Assembly (NCBI GenBank): GCA_945873505.1 | Contig: CAMCDQ010000005.1 | Location: forward strand, 1 to 64,000 | DNA length: 64,000 bases | Direction: 5' to 3' | Origin: Chitinophaga pinensis | GTDB taxonomy: Bacteria > Bacteroidota > Bacteroidia > Flavobacteriales > Flavobacteriaceae | Part shown: piece after piece, positions 28,728-38,777 of the stretch | How the letters are laid out: each line of letters starts with the position of its first letter | How positions within the stretch are numbered: position 1 is the stretch's first letter | The notes under the pieces: model-generated | Seen by the model: only the letters and a program-made list of their open reading frames with translations | What the model was told of the DNA's origin: nothing | Databases searched by the model: none | Made by a program: the position numbers and the translations under genes

Positions 28728-31583
28728 CTATTGTTTCACTAACTTTAAAGTCGCTTCTCTATCGTTGGTATCTGTAACTTTTACAAGGTAAATTCCATTG
28801 TTTAAATCATTAACTTCAAATTGTGATTCGCTATTAAAATTGCTTTTAAAACTTTTCACCAATTGTCCTGTTAAAGAATAAATTTCAACTTTTGATGTTG
28901 GAGCGTCAATTGTGAAATAATTTGATGTTGGATTTGGAAACAAACCTATCTCCATAGTTAATTCTACATCATTAATTTGTAGCGTTGCCAATTTGTTTCC
29001 ATAAATTAAAAATTGCCCGGAATTGATTGTAATTACGGCGTTAACGTCAGTTACATTTATACTAGTATTATCCATCAAGTTATACCAAGTTCCAGAATAC
29101 GGAAATGAGGGTACAATATTTAAATTAGCCACTGAGAAATTAGCTAAAACTACTACATTTTTCAATTGCGTTGATGGCAACGCATTATCATATATGTAAA
29201 TTCTCTGCTTCACATTATTAGCATCTGGACTAATTGCATAACTTCCTTCAAAAACAGGTTCATTAATTTTTAGAGAAATCATTTTTGCCCAATCGTTATA
29301 AATCTTTGCTCTTTGAGAAACTCCAAGCCAGTTTTCAGTCCATTGTGGCTGTGGCTTTGTATTTAATTTACAATTTCCAGGTGTTGAATCAGACTCAGTG
29401 TTTACAGTCCCGTTATTGCAATCGTAAATCGAATTTTGCATTCCTAAAGCAGCGAAATGCCAAATCATTTTTGGTCCTGGAACCAGCAAAAAAGAAGCTC
29501 CAATTGCTGACATTCTTCCCAATGCATTATTTAAATTTCCAAATGGGGGTGCTGAACCAACAACATTTCCCGCTGTCATAGCGGTATATAACAAGCGTTC
29601 TTTATCATGGCTTTCTGGGTATCCGATTACTCGTTTTCCTAAAAACCCTGCATGGGCGTCACTTCCAATTCTATAAATATCTGCCCCCGAAGCATAGCCT
29701 CCAGCAAGTTGAGAGTAGGCATAGGTCATTTCACTCCACATCATAACCCCTTTGCTAGGCGTTTCTGATAATCTATAATTGGCCCACTCTTTTTCTTCAT
29801 TATCCGCACCTAAATGTTCGAAAATAGCGTAATGTGTTGGGTCTAAACTCCAAGCGTAATCAGCATAATTTTTTAATACGTCTACTCTATCTTGTTGGTA
29901 CGCGTTGGTATTGGCATCACTTCCAGTTGCATTTTGTGTAAATCCTTTCGTCAAATCCCATCTGAAACCGTCAATTTTAAATTCTTGGATCCATTGTTTA
30001 ACTACACGTTTCACATAATTTTGAGTGCGTGATTGTTGGTGATTAAAGTCACTTCCAACGCTGTAGCTGTGTGTCGCAATCATATTAAAATAGGGACTAT
30101 CAGATGCGGGATCGCCCCAACCATCCCCATCAGGATCATTCATCCACATCCTGTTCATTGCATTTCTTCCAAAGGCGTGGTTTAACGCCACGTCAAGAAT
30201 TACGGCAATTCCGTTTTGGTGGCACAAATCAACGAATTCTTTCATCTTTTCTTTAGTCCCGTAAAATTTATCCAAGGCCATGTGGTAAGATGTATTATAT
30301 CCCCAACTTTCATTGCCTTCAAATTCCATTACGGGCATTAATTGAATAGCATTTACTTTAAGATTTTTAAAATAATCCATTCTATTAATCAGCCCTTGAA
30401 AACTTCTCGTTGCATCAAAATCTCTAATTAAAACTTCATATACTATTAAATCTTCTTTTTTAGGTTTGTTAAAATTAGTTACTTGCCAATTGTAGGCTGT
30501 TTCTCCTGTTTTTAAAACCGTAACTTCTCTTTCTTGTCCACTAGGATATGTTGGGATATTTGGATAATTTGACGCTGGAATATAAGGGTCATCAAAAGGC
30601 GATAAAACTAATGTAGAATATGGATCTGCCGTTTTTACTAATGCTGGCGAACCCACTGTTGGTGTTGCATCGGCTACCCAATATTGATAATTATAATTAA
30701 CTCCAGCAGTAAGCCCCGTTAATTCCAACCAAAATTTTCCTGACGTTGCATCTTTTTTCATTGCAAAAGAGGCATCGGGTTGATAATTGTTAAAACTACC
30801 CGCAACGTACACGAAATCTTTTCCAGGGGCATCTAATACCAAAGTTGCCTTAGACGTATCTGAATTATAATTTATTCCGTCAATTAATGTTGATGAAGGC
30901 AATGCTTGACTAACCGTTACTGGATTTAACATTACATTAAAAAACTTAGATTGTGTTGCTCCTCCAAAAGAAACTACCAATTCGTAGTTTTGATTTGATG
31001 TAATTGAATTATGAGTGAATGAATATGTTGTTGCGCTTGAAGTTGAGTTTATACTAACTCCATTCGCCTTTAAAGTATAACTAGCATTTCCACCGGTATT
31101 ATTTGCAGAAACAGTTAGACTTCCGCCTGAATTAATAATTGTCGTACTATTTTCAGTTGGCTGAACCAATGTTGATTGAAATGCACCAACATTTAATATT
31201 AAATCTGTTGATTGTGCATCACCAGCTGCATTTCTAAAAACAAGATTTATTTTAGATACAACTCCTGAAGTAACACCATAATAAGCTAGAATAGTTGGCG
31301 TTAGCACTAATTTAAAAATATTTCCTGAAACTAATGTTAAAGAAGGTTGTGTTGTATTATTTCCCCACGACCCTATAACATTTGACCAAGCGGCACCGTT
31401 TAAAGTAACTCCAGTATGGGCATATATTGTTCCTGAATAAGTCGCTAAACCCGTACCTGTTTTATCAAATAAAATGGTTGCTGATTGATTAGATTCAGGT
31501 GTTATTGCGCCTTGCCAAGAAGCTTGAGAGAATATTATATTACTGAATAATAGATATACAAAAATGAAGTAAAAATTTTTCAT
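28728..31583 (-). CDS. Secreted GH13 alpha-amylase-family protein with T9SS C-terminal domain
   Basis: VYVAGSFNNYQPDASF (E-set/CBM-like), VNAIQLMPVMEFEGNESWGYN, VILDVALNHAFG, DGFRWDLTKGF, GYPESHDKER; C-terminal LFPNPTSNYF..KLVKQ. Confidence 0.92.
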   Translation of the reverse strand: MKNFYFIFVYLLFSNIIFSQASWQGAITPESNQSATILFDKTGTGLATYSGTIYAHTGVTLNGAAWSNVIGSWGNNTTQPSLTLVSGNIFKLVLTPTILAYYGVTSGVVSKINLVFRNAAGDAQSTDLILNVGAFQSTLVQPTENSTTIINSGGSLTVSANNTGGNASYTLKANGVSINSTSSATTYSFTHNSITSNQNYELVVSFGGATQSKFFNVMLNPVTVSQALPSSTLIDGINYNSDTSKATLVLDAPGKDFVYVAGSFNNYQPDASFAMKKDATSGKFWLELTGLTAGVNYNYQYWVADATPTVGSPALVKTADPYSTLVLSPFDDPYIPASNYPNIPTYPSGQEREVTVLKTGETAYNWQVTNFNKPKKEDLIVYEVLIRDFDATRSFQGLINRMDYFKNLKVNAIQLMPVMEFEGNESWGYNTSYHMALDKFYGTKEKMKEFVDLCHQNGIAVILDVALNHAFGRNAMNRMWMNDPDGDGWGDPASDSPYFNMIATHSYSVGSDFNHQQSRTQNYVKRVVKQWIQEFKIDGFRWDLTKGFTQNATGSDANTNAYQQDRVDVLKNYADYAWSLDPTHYAIFEHLGADNEEKEWANYRLSETPSKGVMMWSEMTYAYSQLAGGYASGADIYRIGSDAHAGFLGKRVIGYPESHDKERLLYTAMTAGNVVGSAPPFGNLNNALGRMSAIGASFLLVPGPKMIWHFAALGMQNSIYDCNNGTVNTESDSTPGNCKLNTKPQPQWTENWLGVSQRAKIYNDWAKMISLKINEPVFEGSYAISPDANNVKQRIYIYDNALPSTQLKNVVVLANFSVANLNIVPSFPYSGTWYNLMDNTSINVTDVNAVITINSGQFLIYGNKLATLQINDVELTMEIGLFPNPTSNYFTIDAPTSKVEIYSLTGQLVKSFKSNFNSESQFEVNDLNNGIYLVKVTDTNDREATLKLVKQ

Positions 31584-31603
31584 GGAATAAAATTAATGAT
31601 AGA

Positions 31604-31629
31604 AAAGGGCTTTCTTTTGAAAGCCCTTT
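31604..31629 (-). terminator. Strong hairpin between susE-like and amylase genes (attenuator/terminator)
   Basis: AAAGGGCTTTC-TTTT-GAAAGCCCTTT perfect 11-bp stem in the intergenic gap. Confidence 0.7.
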
Positions 31630-31650
31630 AATAAATAAAAAATAAAAAAA

Positions 31651-32709
31651 TTAGTTAGCCGTAATTGAGTAAGTGTATTTTCTAGGATTAGACAAATCCA
31701 ATACTACTTTGTAATTACCAGCTGCGCCATTAAATGTTAAATCACCACCTTCAACTAAATATCCATCTGCATTAACAGTCCCGTAATCAAAACCATTACT
31801 CCAAGCGTTATTTCCTCTAAATTTGAAGTTTCCTGGAACCAAAGCAATACTTGCGATTTCAAGTTTTTTAGTTGTTGAGTTATAAACGAAATCAGTATCT
31901 GAATCCCAACCTGTTGGGGTTGCAGCTCCAATTATTCCCCAGCTAACTGGAGCAACAGAATATAATAATGTAGTAGTATTTGCCTTAACTCTATAGTATC
32001 CTGCAGTAGAAACAGAACAATTCGATTCGTCAGTTAGTTTTAAAACTCCAGAAAAAGTTCCGTCATCACCCCAGTCTGGAGAACCCCATGCAAAAGCACC
32101 AGAAGCATTAGGTGCCAAAAATTTAAATGCTCCGTTTAACCATACATATCCTTCATAATCCGTTTGACCATATCCTGAAGAGGCCAATACTGGAGCTACA
32201 GGCGGTGCCCAACCTTGGTGATTTCCAGGAACTGCAATTTTAGGTAATTCAGTTGAAAATGGTTTAACTGAAACAGTTACCACATTTGAATAATCAACTA
32301 GTTCCGCATTAGTACCTAATGCTGATTTTATTCTAATATCTAATTGACCTACAGAAAATGGAATTAATCCTGCCTGTAAAGCTACAGCATTGAACGCTTC
32401 TACTGTCCATGTTGCGAAACGATTTGTAGTAGTTCCTCCAGAAATAATAGTTGCAAATTCAGTTCCTGCAACTGCCACTTCAATGGTATAATTTACTTCT
32501 GTTTGAATACTATAATTTGCATGATTCCAAACCAAAGTAGTTGCCTCTGCAGTTGGTGTAGCAGGAGATAATACATAAGAACTTCCATTTACAGGAGTTA
32601 GTAATTCTGGACCACCAACATTTGAAACAATCATTTGGTCGTCATTTTCACAGGAAACACCTGTGATAAACAATACAGCTAGAGCTGCGATTTTAAAAAT
32701 ATTTTTCAT
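31651..32709 (-). CDS. SusE/SusF-like outer membrane starch-binding lipoprotein
   Basis: Lipoprotein signal ..FITGVSCENDDQ; SYVLSPATPTAEATTLVWNHANYS, PGNHQGWAPPVAPVLAS, GAFKFLAPN. Confidence 0.88.
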   Translation of the reverse strand: MKNIFKIAALAVLFITGVSCENDDQMIVSNVGGPELLTPVNGSSYVLSPATPTAEATTLVWNHANYSIQTEVNYTIEVAVAGTEFATIISGGTTTNRFATWTVEAFNAVALQAGLIPFSVGQLDIRIKSALGTNAELVDYSNVVTVSVKPFSTELPKIAVPGNHQGWAPPVAPVLASSGYGQTDYEGYVWLNGAFKFLAPNASGAFAWGSPDWGDDGTFSGVLKLTDESNCSVSTAGYYRVKANTTTLLYSVAPVSWGIIGAATPTGWDSDTDFVYNSTTKKLEIASIALVPGNFKFRGNNAWSNGFDYGTVNADGYLVEGGDLTFNGAAGNYKVVLDLSNPRKYTYSITAN

Positions 32710-32726
32710 TTTATTTTATTTTAATA

Positions 32727-34274
32727 TTAATATCCTGGGTTTTGAGTCAAGTTTGGATTTGCTTGTAAAGCAGTTAACGGAATTGGAAAAAGATTATAGT
32801 TAGCCGGAATTGAAGTTCCGTTTACGGCATTTCCTTTCCAAGGCCACAAATAACTTCCTCCTGTGAATTTTCCGAAACGAATTAAATCAGTACGACGGTG
32901 TCCTTCAAGGTTTAACTCTCTTGCTCTTTCATCTAAAAGAAAGTTTAATGTTAATTCATTCGCAGAAATTGTTGCGGCTTGTGAGCGAGTTCTAACTTGA
33001 TTTACATAGTTTAATCCTTCTGATAATGTTCCTCCAGCAGCTCCTCTTACTGCACATTCTGCATACATTAAATAAGCATCTGCCAGTCTAAATAAAGGAA
33101 AATCTGTTCCAGAGAAACCAGTTGGCGTAGTCGTTTGACCGAACGCATTGTTTCTAAATTTAGTAGAAGGGTATCCGTTAGACCACTGTTTGTAATCAGT
33201 CATTTCAAATGTATGTCCCGTAGTCCAAAACAATTGAGCTCTAGCATCTGTAGAAGTAGATAAATTACCGAATAAACCATACCACGCTTTAGTAGCTCTA
33301 TGTCCACCCCATCCATCAGTTGCGCCAAAAGTACTTAACGGCATTGTGTCTGAACTTAAGCTTCCATTTACAATGTAAGTTGTATTACCGTAACTTTGAC
33401 TAACCAGAGCGTCTGCAATTAATGGATAGATAATTTCTGTAGACGTATTATTATCTTTAGAGAAATTTTTTCCGAAATCAGTTGATAAAGTATACCCCCC
33501 TTCGCTAATTACTTTTTTAACATAGGTTAACGCCTCTGTATATCTTGCGGTTCCTGTATACACCTCAGCATTGATATATAATTTTGCTAATAAAAATCGT
33601 ACTACTGACTTGTTTGCTCTACCATAATCATTAGTTGTTGGAATAGTTCCTTCGATAGCTAGCAATTCAGATTCTACATAATTAAACAATTCCTCTCTTG
33701 ATGCTTGTGGCAATGGTGCAGAGGTTCCGAAGTTGTCTTCAGTTGCCAATACTCCTTTCCCAAAACAATCAATTAAATAATAATAGGATAAAGAACGTAA
33801 GAAACGAACTTCACTTTTTACAGCATCTTCATTGGCAACATCAACATTATCTAAAACGTTGATTAAATTGTTGCATTGTGGAATCGTATAATACGCTCTA
33901 TTATACAAATATCTGAAGAACTTGTTGTTCTCATCCCAGTTTGACGTAGTAGTCAATTGGTCTAATCCATTATCTCCCCAACGGTTTTTCATTCCGTCTG
34001 CACTAAATTCTTGCAGGTTGATAATTCCTCTCAAAAATGGAGATTCTCCCGGATCATCACTAATGTCAGAACTCCCAGGTCCATTAGCACCTGAAAGGGC
34101 AAATGAGCCATATAATTTAGAGAGAATTCCCTTAATTGCATTAGGATCTTGTTGTAAAAGTTGTTCTAATGACAACTCTACTTTTGGCTTGGTATTCAAA
34201 TCGTCAGTACATGCTCCTGCAAGTGCTAAGAAAAGTCCCAATCCAAAAACTTTGATTAATTTCATATTTTTCAT
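32727..34274 (-). CDS. RagB/SusD family nutrient uptake outer membrane lipoprotein
   Basis: ..LAGACTDDLNTKPKVELSLEQLL, EVRFLRSLSYYYLIDCFGKG, RLADAYLMYAECAVRGA, ERARELNLEGHRRTDLIRFGKF. Confidence 0.94.
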   Translation of the reverse strand: MKNMKLIKVFGLGLFLALAGACTDDLNTKPKVELSLEQLLQQDPNAIKGILSKLYGSFALSGANGPGSSDISDDPGESPFLRGIINLQEFSADGMKNRWGDNGLDQLTTTSNWDENNKFFRYLYNRAYYTIPQCNNLINVLDNVDVANEDAVKSEVRFLRSLSYYYLIDCFGKGVLATEDNFGTSAPLPQASREELFNYVESELLAIEGTIPTTNDYGRANKSVVRFLLAKLYINAEVYTGTARYTEALTYVKKVISEGGYTLSTDFGKNFSKDNNTSTEIIYPLIADALVSQSYGNTTYIVNGSLSSDTMPLSTFGATDGWGGHRATKAWYGLFGNLSTSTDARAQLFWTTGHTFEMTDYKQWSNGYPSTKFRNNAFGQTTTPTGFSGTDFPLFRLADAYLMYAECAVRGAAGGTLSEGLNYVNQVRTRSQAATISANELTLNFLLDERARELNLEGHRRTDLIRFGKFTGGSYLWPWKGNAVNGTSIPANYNLFPIPLTALQANPNLTQNPGY

Positions 34275-34284
34275 ATTGTTGTTA

Positions 34285-37200
34285 TTAAAAATCTAAGCTT
34301 AAACCAAGAGTGACCATTTTGGGTCTTGGATAGAAATTATTGTCGATAGCGTTAAAGTTTTCAGGATCTTGCCCAGAATACTTGGTCAGTATAAAAGGAT
34401 TGTTTAAAGCTCCATAAACTCGCAAAGAACTTCCTTTGTAAAATTTATTGAACTTGTAACCAACCACAATATTTTCACATCTCAAGAAAGTAGCGTTTTC
34501 AAGGAAATAATCAGAGAATGTTGTATTTCCGTTCATGTTTTGAAAATCCAAATCTGAAGCGCTATCATAGAAATTCAAGACGTTTGACAAACTATTTGAA
34601 TTTGATGGCAAAGCTTTATCTACCCAACCAGAGGTTAAAACTCTAGAATTATATACCTGTCCTCCTATTTGTCCTCTGAAAGCAGAACTCACATCCCAAT
34701 TTCCATAATTGAAATTAAATCCAAATCCAAAAGTCCAATTTGGACGCATTGCTTTGTAGTAACGGTCATCATTAGTGATTGCATTGTCTCCATTTCTATC
34801 TACAAAAGCACCTACAATTGGTTCTCCTGCTTCATTATATAGTTGTTGGAAAACCCACGCAGAATACGGTTGAAAACCAACCGCATGATATCCTAATATT
34901 ACTCCAGTTCCTGATGGCAATCCTGACTCACTAGCCTGAATTGAACTTACATCTTTTAGACTGGTAACTTCAGATCGATTATAGGCTAAATTTGAATTAA
35001 TTGATAAACTCATCTTATCTGTAGTTATCGGATTGAAATTTAAACCCAATTCAAACCCTTTACTTGAAGTAGAACCTACATTTTTAACAAAAGTATCCGA
35101 TAATCCTTGACCAGGCGCAAGAGGAACTCTCGCTAATAAGTCATTAGTGTCTCTTTTATAGATATCAAAACTTCCTGTTACAAAATTGTTTTTGAAGAAA
35201 TCAAAATCCAATCCTAAGTTGTAAGACGTTGTTTTTTCCCAAGTTAAATCAGGATTGTAAGCTAATGCTGAATATAAATTAGAATTATCTAGGTATTGAC
35301 TAGTGGTACTTCCAACTGCAAACAAGGGAGTAGATGGATAAAATCCAACATTTCCTGTGATGTCTTGTTGACCCGTTTTACCATATCCTAAACGAACTTT
35401 TAAATCGTTAACGAATGCTACCTGTTTCAAGAAACTCTCTTCTTTTGCTTTCCATGCCAATGCAGCTGCTGGAAAATAACCCCATCGACTATCTTTGTTA
35501 AACAAAGAAGAACCATCAGAACGAAGTGATAATGTTACTAAGTATTTATTTGTAAAATCAATATTTGCTCTTCCAAAAAAGGATTGTAAGTTTAAGGTAT
35601 TGTAATAACGATTCGTTGGGTTTTGAGTATTAACAACTAATTCTCTTAAACCAGAATCATTATTATATTGGTAAAGCACTTTATTTCCGTCATTTTTAAA
35701 ATTTTGATACGAATATCCTGCTTGAACATCAAACTTGGTCATGAATCCGTTTAATTTTTTAGCATACGCCAAATAAGAATCCCAAGTAGTGTTGGTCATC
35801 GTTTGGTTTTCTAAATAATTTTCTCCTGGATTAAAAACATAATTAGAGTTAATGTCGGTGTTTGTGCTATTAAATCGATATGTAGCTAGTGAATTGTCAC
35901 TATACGTTTCTCTGATTTTCGCTCTAGAAGCATCTAATCCCATATTTACAACAGCACGTAATCCTGGTACAAAGTCAAGCTTATAGTCCAATTCTACATT
36001 TCCTAAGAAACGAAATGCTCTTTCTGGTCGAGAACGTTGTTCCAAAAGAGCTAATGGATTATAAGCTCCATCTAATAGTAGTCTATTTCCATCTACACGC
36101 GTACTTTGGTAAAATCCTCCAAAACGGTTAGACGCTGAATTGTCATAAACAGGTTTTGTTGGATCCATATTTATTGCACCTCCTAAAGCTCCTCCTTCAT
36201 CAATAGAATTTTTATTGGTAAAAATTGTCTTCGCATTGAAATCAACTTTTAATTTATCCTTTAATAAAGTAGGAGTTAATTTTAACGAATAACTGAAACG
36301 TTCATAATCATTTTCCTTTACGATTCCTTGACTGCTCAAATATCCAATAGATGAACGAAATGGAATAGATTTAAATATACTTCCAGAAGCACTAAAATTA
36401 TTATCAACAGAAAACGAATTTCTGAAAATTTGATCTTGCCAATCGGTATTACTTAAAATACGTCCTTCTACTTCTGGAGTTGATAAATCATCGGATAAAG
36501 AAGAATTTGGATCATCAACTCCCAATAAATTAGTATATGTTGGGTGATTTTCTTGAATAAATCTAGTAAATGTTGCTCCATCCATTACGTTAATTTTCTT
36601 TCCAACACTACCTGTTATTACAGTGGTTGAAAAGTTAAATTTCATCGCTCCTTTTGCGCCTCTTTTAGTAGTAATAATTATCACCCCATTAGATGCTCTA
36701 GAACCATAAATTGCTGTAGCAGAAGCATCTTTCAATACCGTAAAGCTTTCAATATCGTTTGGATTGATTAGTGAAAATGGATTCCCTACACCGGCTGGAG
36801 TAGTATTGTCCACAGGTATTCCGTCAATAACGATAAGAGGGCTGTTGTTCGCAGAAAGCGAAGCTCCACCTCTAATTCTAATATTTGGAGAGGCATCTGG
36901 TTGTCCACCATTAGTGGTGATTCGAACTCCGGCAGCTTTTCCTGTCAATAATTGATCCGCAGAAATTATTGAACCTTTATTAAAATCTTTAGATGTTACA
37001 GTGGTTAATGATCCTGTAGCATCCTTTTTCTTCACCGAACCGTAACCAATTTGAACAACAACTTCGCTTAATAAGTTAGCATCTTCTTCAAGGCTAACAC
37101 TAATTGAAGTTTGATTAGAATACTCAATTGTTTCGGATTTAAATCCAATGAATGAAAAAACGATTTTGTCGCCTTTCACCACTTTTGACAATTGAAATTT

Positions 37201-37374
37201 TCCGTCAAAATCTGTGGCCGCACCTTTAGATGAGCCTGAAACTACTACATTTACCCCTGGCAATGGTTGTCCTGATGTTTTGTCAAGAACAACTCCGCTT
37301 AAAGTATTCTGAGAGAGAACACTAAGTGGTAGTAGTAAGAATAAAAATAACAACTTTTTGTAAATTGTTTTCAT
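34285..37374 (-). CDS. SusC/RagA family TonB-linked outer membrane protein
   Basis: SGVVLDKTSGQPLPGVNVVVSGSSKGAATDFDGKFQL, IGYGSVKKKDATGSL, SPLIVIDGIPVDN, KDASATAIYGSRASNGVIIITTKRG. Confidence 0.96.
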   Translation of the reverse strand: MKTIYKKLLFLFLLLPLSVLSQNTLSGVVLDKTSGQPLPGVNVVVSGSSKGAATDFDGKFQLSKVVKGDKIVFSFIGFKSETIEYSNQTSISVSLEEDANLLSEVVVQIGYGSVKKKDATGSLTTVTSKDFNKGSIISADQLLTGKAAGVRITTNGGQPDASPNIRIRGGASLSANNSPLIVIDGIPVDNTTPAGVGNPFSLINPNDIESFTVLKDASATAIYGSRASNGVIIITTKRGAKGAMKFNFSTTVITGSVGKKINVMDGATFTRFIQENHPTYTNLLGVDDPNSSLSDDLSTPEVEGRILSNTDWQDQIFRNSFSVDNNFSASGSIFKSIPFRSSIGYLSSQGIVKENDYERFSYSLKLTPTLLKDKLKVDFNAKTIFTNKNSIDEGGALGGAINMDPTKPVYDNSASNRFGGFYQSTRVDGNRLLLDGAYNPLALLEQRSRPERAFRFLGNVELDYKLDFVPGLRAVVNMGLDASRAKIRETYSDNSLATYRFNSTNTDINSNYVFNPGENYLENQTMTNTTWDSYLAYAKKLNGFMTKFDVQAGYSYQNFKNDGNKVLYQYNNDSGLRELVVNTQNPTNRYYNTLNLQSFFGRANIDFTNKYLVTLSLRSDGSSLFNKDSRWGYFPAAALAWKAKEESFLKQVAFVNDLKVRLGYGKTGQQDITGNVGFYPSTPLFAVGSTTSQYLDNSNLYSALAYNPDLTWEKTTSYNLGLDFDFFKNNFVTGSFDIYKRDTNDLLARVPLAPGQGLSDTFVKNVGSTSSKGFELGLNFNPITTDKMSLSINSNLAYNRSEVTSLKDVSSIQASESGLPSGTGVILGYHAVGFQPYSAWVFQQLYNEAGEPIVGAFVDRNGDNAITNDDRYYKAMRPNWTFGFGFNFNYGNWDVSSAFRGQIGGQVYNSRVLTSGWVDKALPSNSNSLSNVLNFYDSASDLDFQNMNGNTTFSDYFLENATFLRCENIVVGYKFNKFYKGSSLRVYGALNNPFILTKYSGQDPENFNAIDNNFYPRPKMVTLGLSLDF

Positions 37375-37596
37375 ACATTTTGTTTAAGTTAAAAAATTTG
37401 TTTTTTGCCTATATTTATACTTCGAATAATAAATTTATGAAAATATTACGATTATCAAAATAATAATTTTTTTTTTAACTACGAAAACGTGATAGTGTTG
37501 AAAAGTTTATGTATAATTTACTATTTTAAGCTTAAATTTACAAATAATTAAAATTAAAATTATCTTTAGTACGAATTATTTATTTATCGATTTCAC

Positions 37597-38634
37597 ATGA
37601 GGAAAAAAATTACACTCAAACAAATTGCAAGGGAACTTGATGTTTCCATTTCTACAGTTTCAAAATCCCTTCGTAATAGCTTGGAAATCAGTGAAGATAC
37701 ACGACAAAAAGTTCAGGCTTTCGCAAAGTTTTACAATTACAAACCAAACAACATCGCACTGAGTTTAAAAAACAGAAAAACCAAAACTATTTGCATCATA
37801 ATCCCAGAGATTATTCATCACTTTTTTACTACAATTATTAGTGGTATAGAACATGTTGCAAATGAAAATGGATACAATGTTATTATTTGTCTTTCCGACG
37901 AATCTTTTGACAAGGAAGTTATCAATATGGAAACACTTGCCAATGGAAATATTGATGGTTTTATCATGTCGTTGTCTAAAGAAACGCAACAAAAAAAGGA
38001 CTTTCATCATATTACAGAAGTAATCAACCAGGGAATGCCTGTCGTTATGTTTGATAGAATTACGAATGACATACTCTGCGACAAAGTTATTATTGATGAC
38101 CATTTGGCCGCATTTAATGCTACTCAATTTCTAATTGATAAAGGATTGAAAAAGATCGCCTTAATTACCACTGTTGATTATGTAAGCGTAGGTAAATTAA
38201 GAACTGATGGCTATAAAAAAGCATTAAAAAACAATGATATTAAAATAGATGAAAATTTAATAATTAGAATTGAAGACACGGAACATTTTGAAGATTCTAT
38301 TGAAGAATTATTAAAAACAAAATCCGTAGATGCCGTTTTTGCAGTTAATGAATTATTTGCGGTTACCGCCATTAAGGTGGCAGCCCGTTTAGGGAAAAAA
38401 GTTCCTGAAGAGTTGTCTATAATTGGATTTACAGATGGATTAATATCTAAATATTCTTCACCAAGCATAACCACTGTGGGACAAAACGGAGTGAAAATGG
38501 GGGCTAAAGCCGCTAAAATGCTAATTGAAAGATTAGAAATGGAAGAAATTGAAAACGAGGATGGAGAAATTGAGGAACACTACAAAACGGAGGTTATCGA
38601 AACGGAACTTGTAGAACGAGAATCAACAAAATAA
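37597..38634 (+). CDS. LacI family transcriptional regulator, likely of the maltose/starch locus
   Basis: HTH ITLKQIARELDVSISTVSKSLRNSLEISEDTRQKV, periplasmic-binding-like C-terminal domain; divergent from susC. Confidence 0.93.
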   Translation: MRKKITLKQIARELDVSISTVSKSLRNSLEISEDTRQKVQAFAKFYNYKPNNIALSLKNRKTKTICIIIPEIIHHFFTTIISGIEHVANENGYNVIICLSDESFDKEVINMETLANGNIDGFIMSLSKETQQKKDFHHITEVINQGMPVVMFDRITNDILCDKVIIDDHLAAFNATQFLIDKGLKKIALITTVDYVSVGKLRTDGYKKALKNNDIKIDENLIIRIEDTEHFEDSIEELLKTKSVDAVFAVNELFAVTAIKVAARLGKKVPEELSIIGFTDGLISKYSSPSITTVGQNGVKMGAKAAKMLIERLEMEEIENEDGEIEEHYKTEVIETELVERESTK

Positions 38635-38735
38635 AATAAAATTATATTAAAAAAGTTTTGCTCTAAAAAAAATTATATATTTACCGCAGATTATCAACGC
38701 TTATATTTTTACTTCGAAAATTTAAATTAAGTTTT

Positions 38736-38754
38736 GATAAGCATCGCGCTTATC
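38736..38754. promoter_or_regulatory. Inverted repeat, candidate operator upstream of the MFS gene
   Basis: GATAAGC-ATCGC-GCTTATC, ending 23 nt before the ATG. Confidence 0.4.
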
Positions 38755-38777
38755 GTTCAAATCTTTAAAAAACGATA

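Noticed and set aside
33922-34296. 124-aa ORF antisense to susD
   Set aside because: Shadow ORF of the RagB/SusD gene, with no family resemblance.
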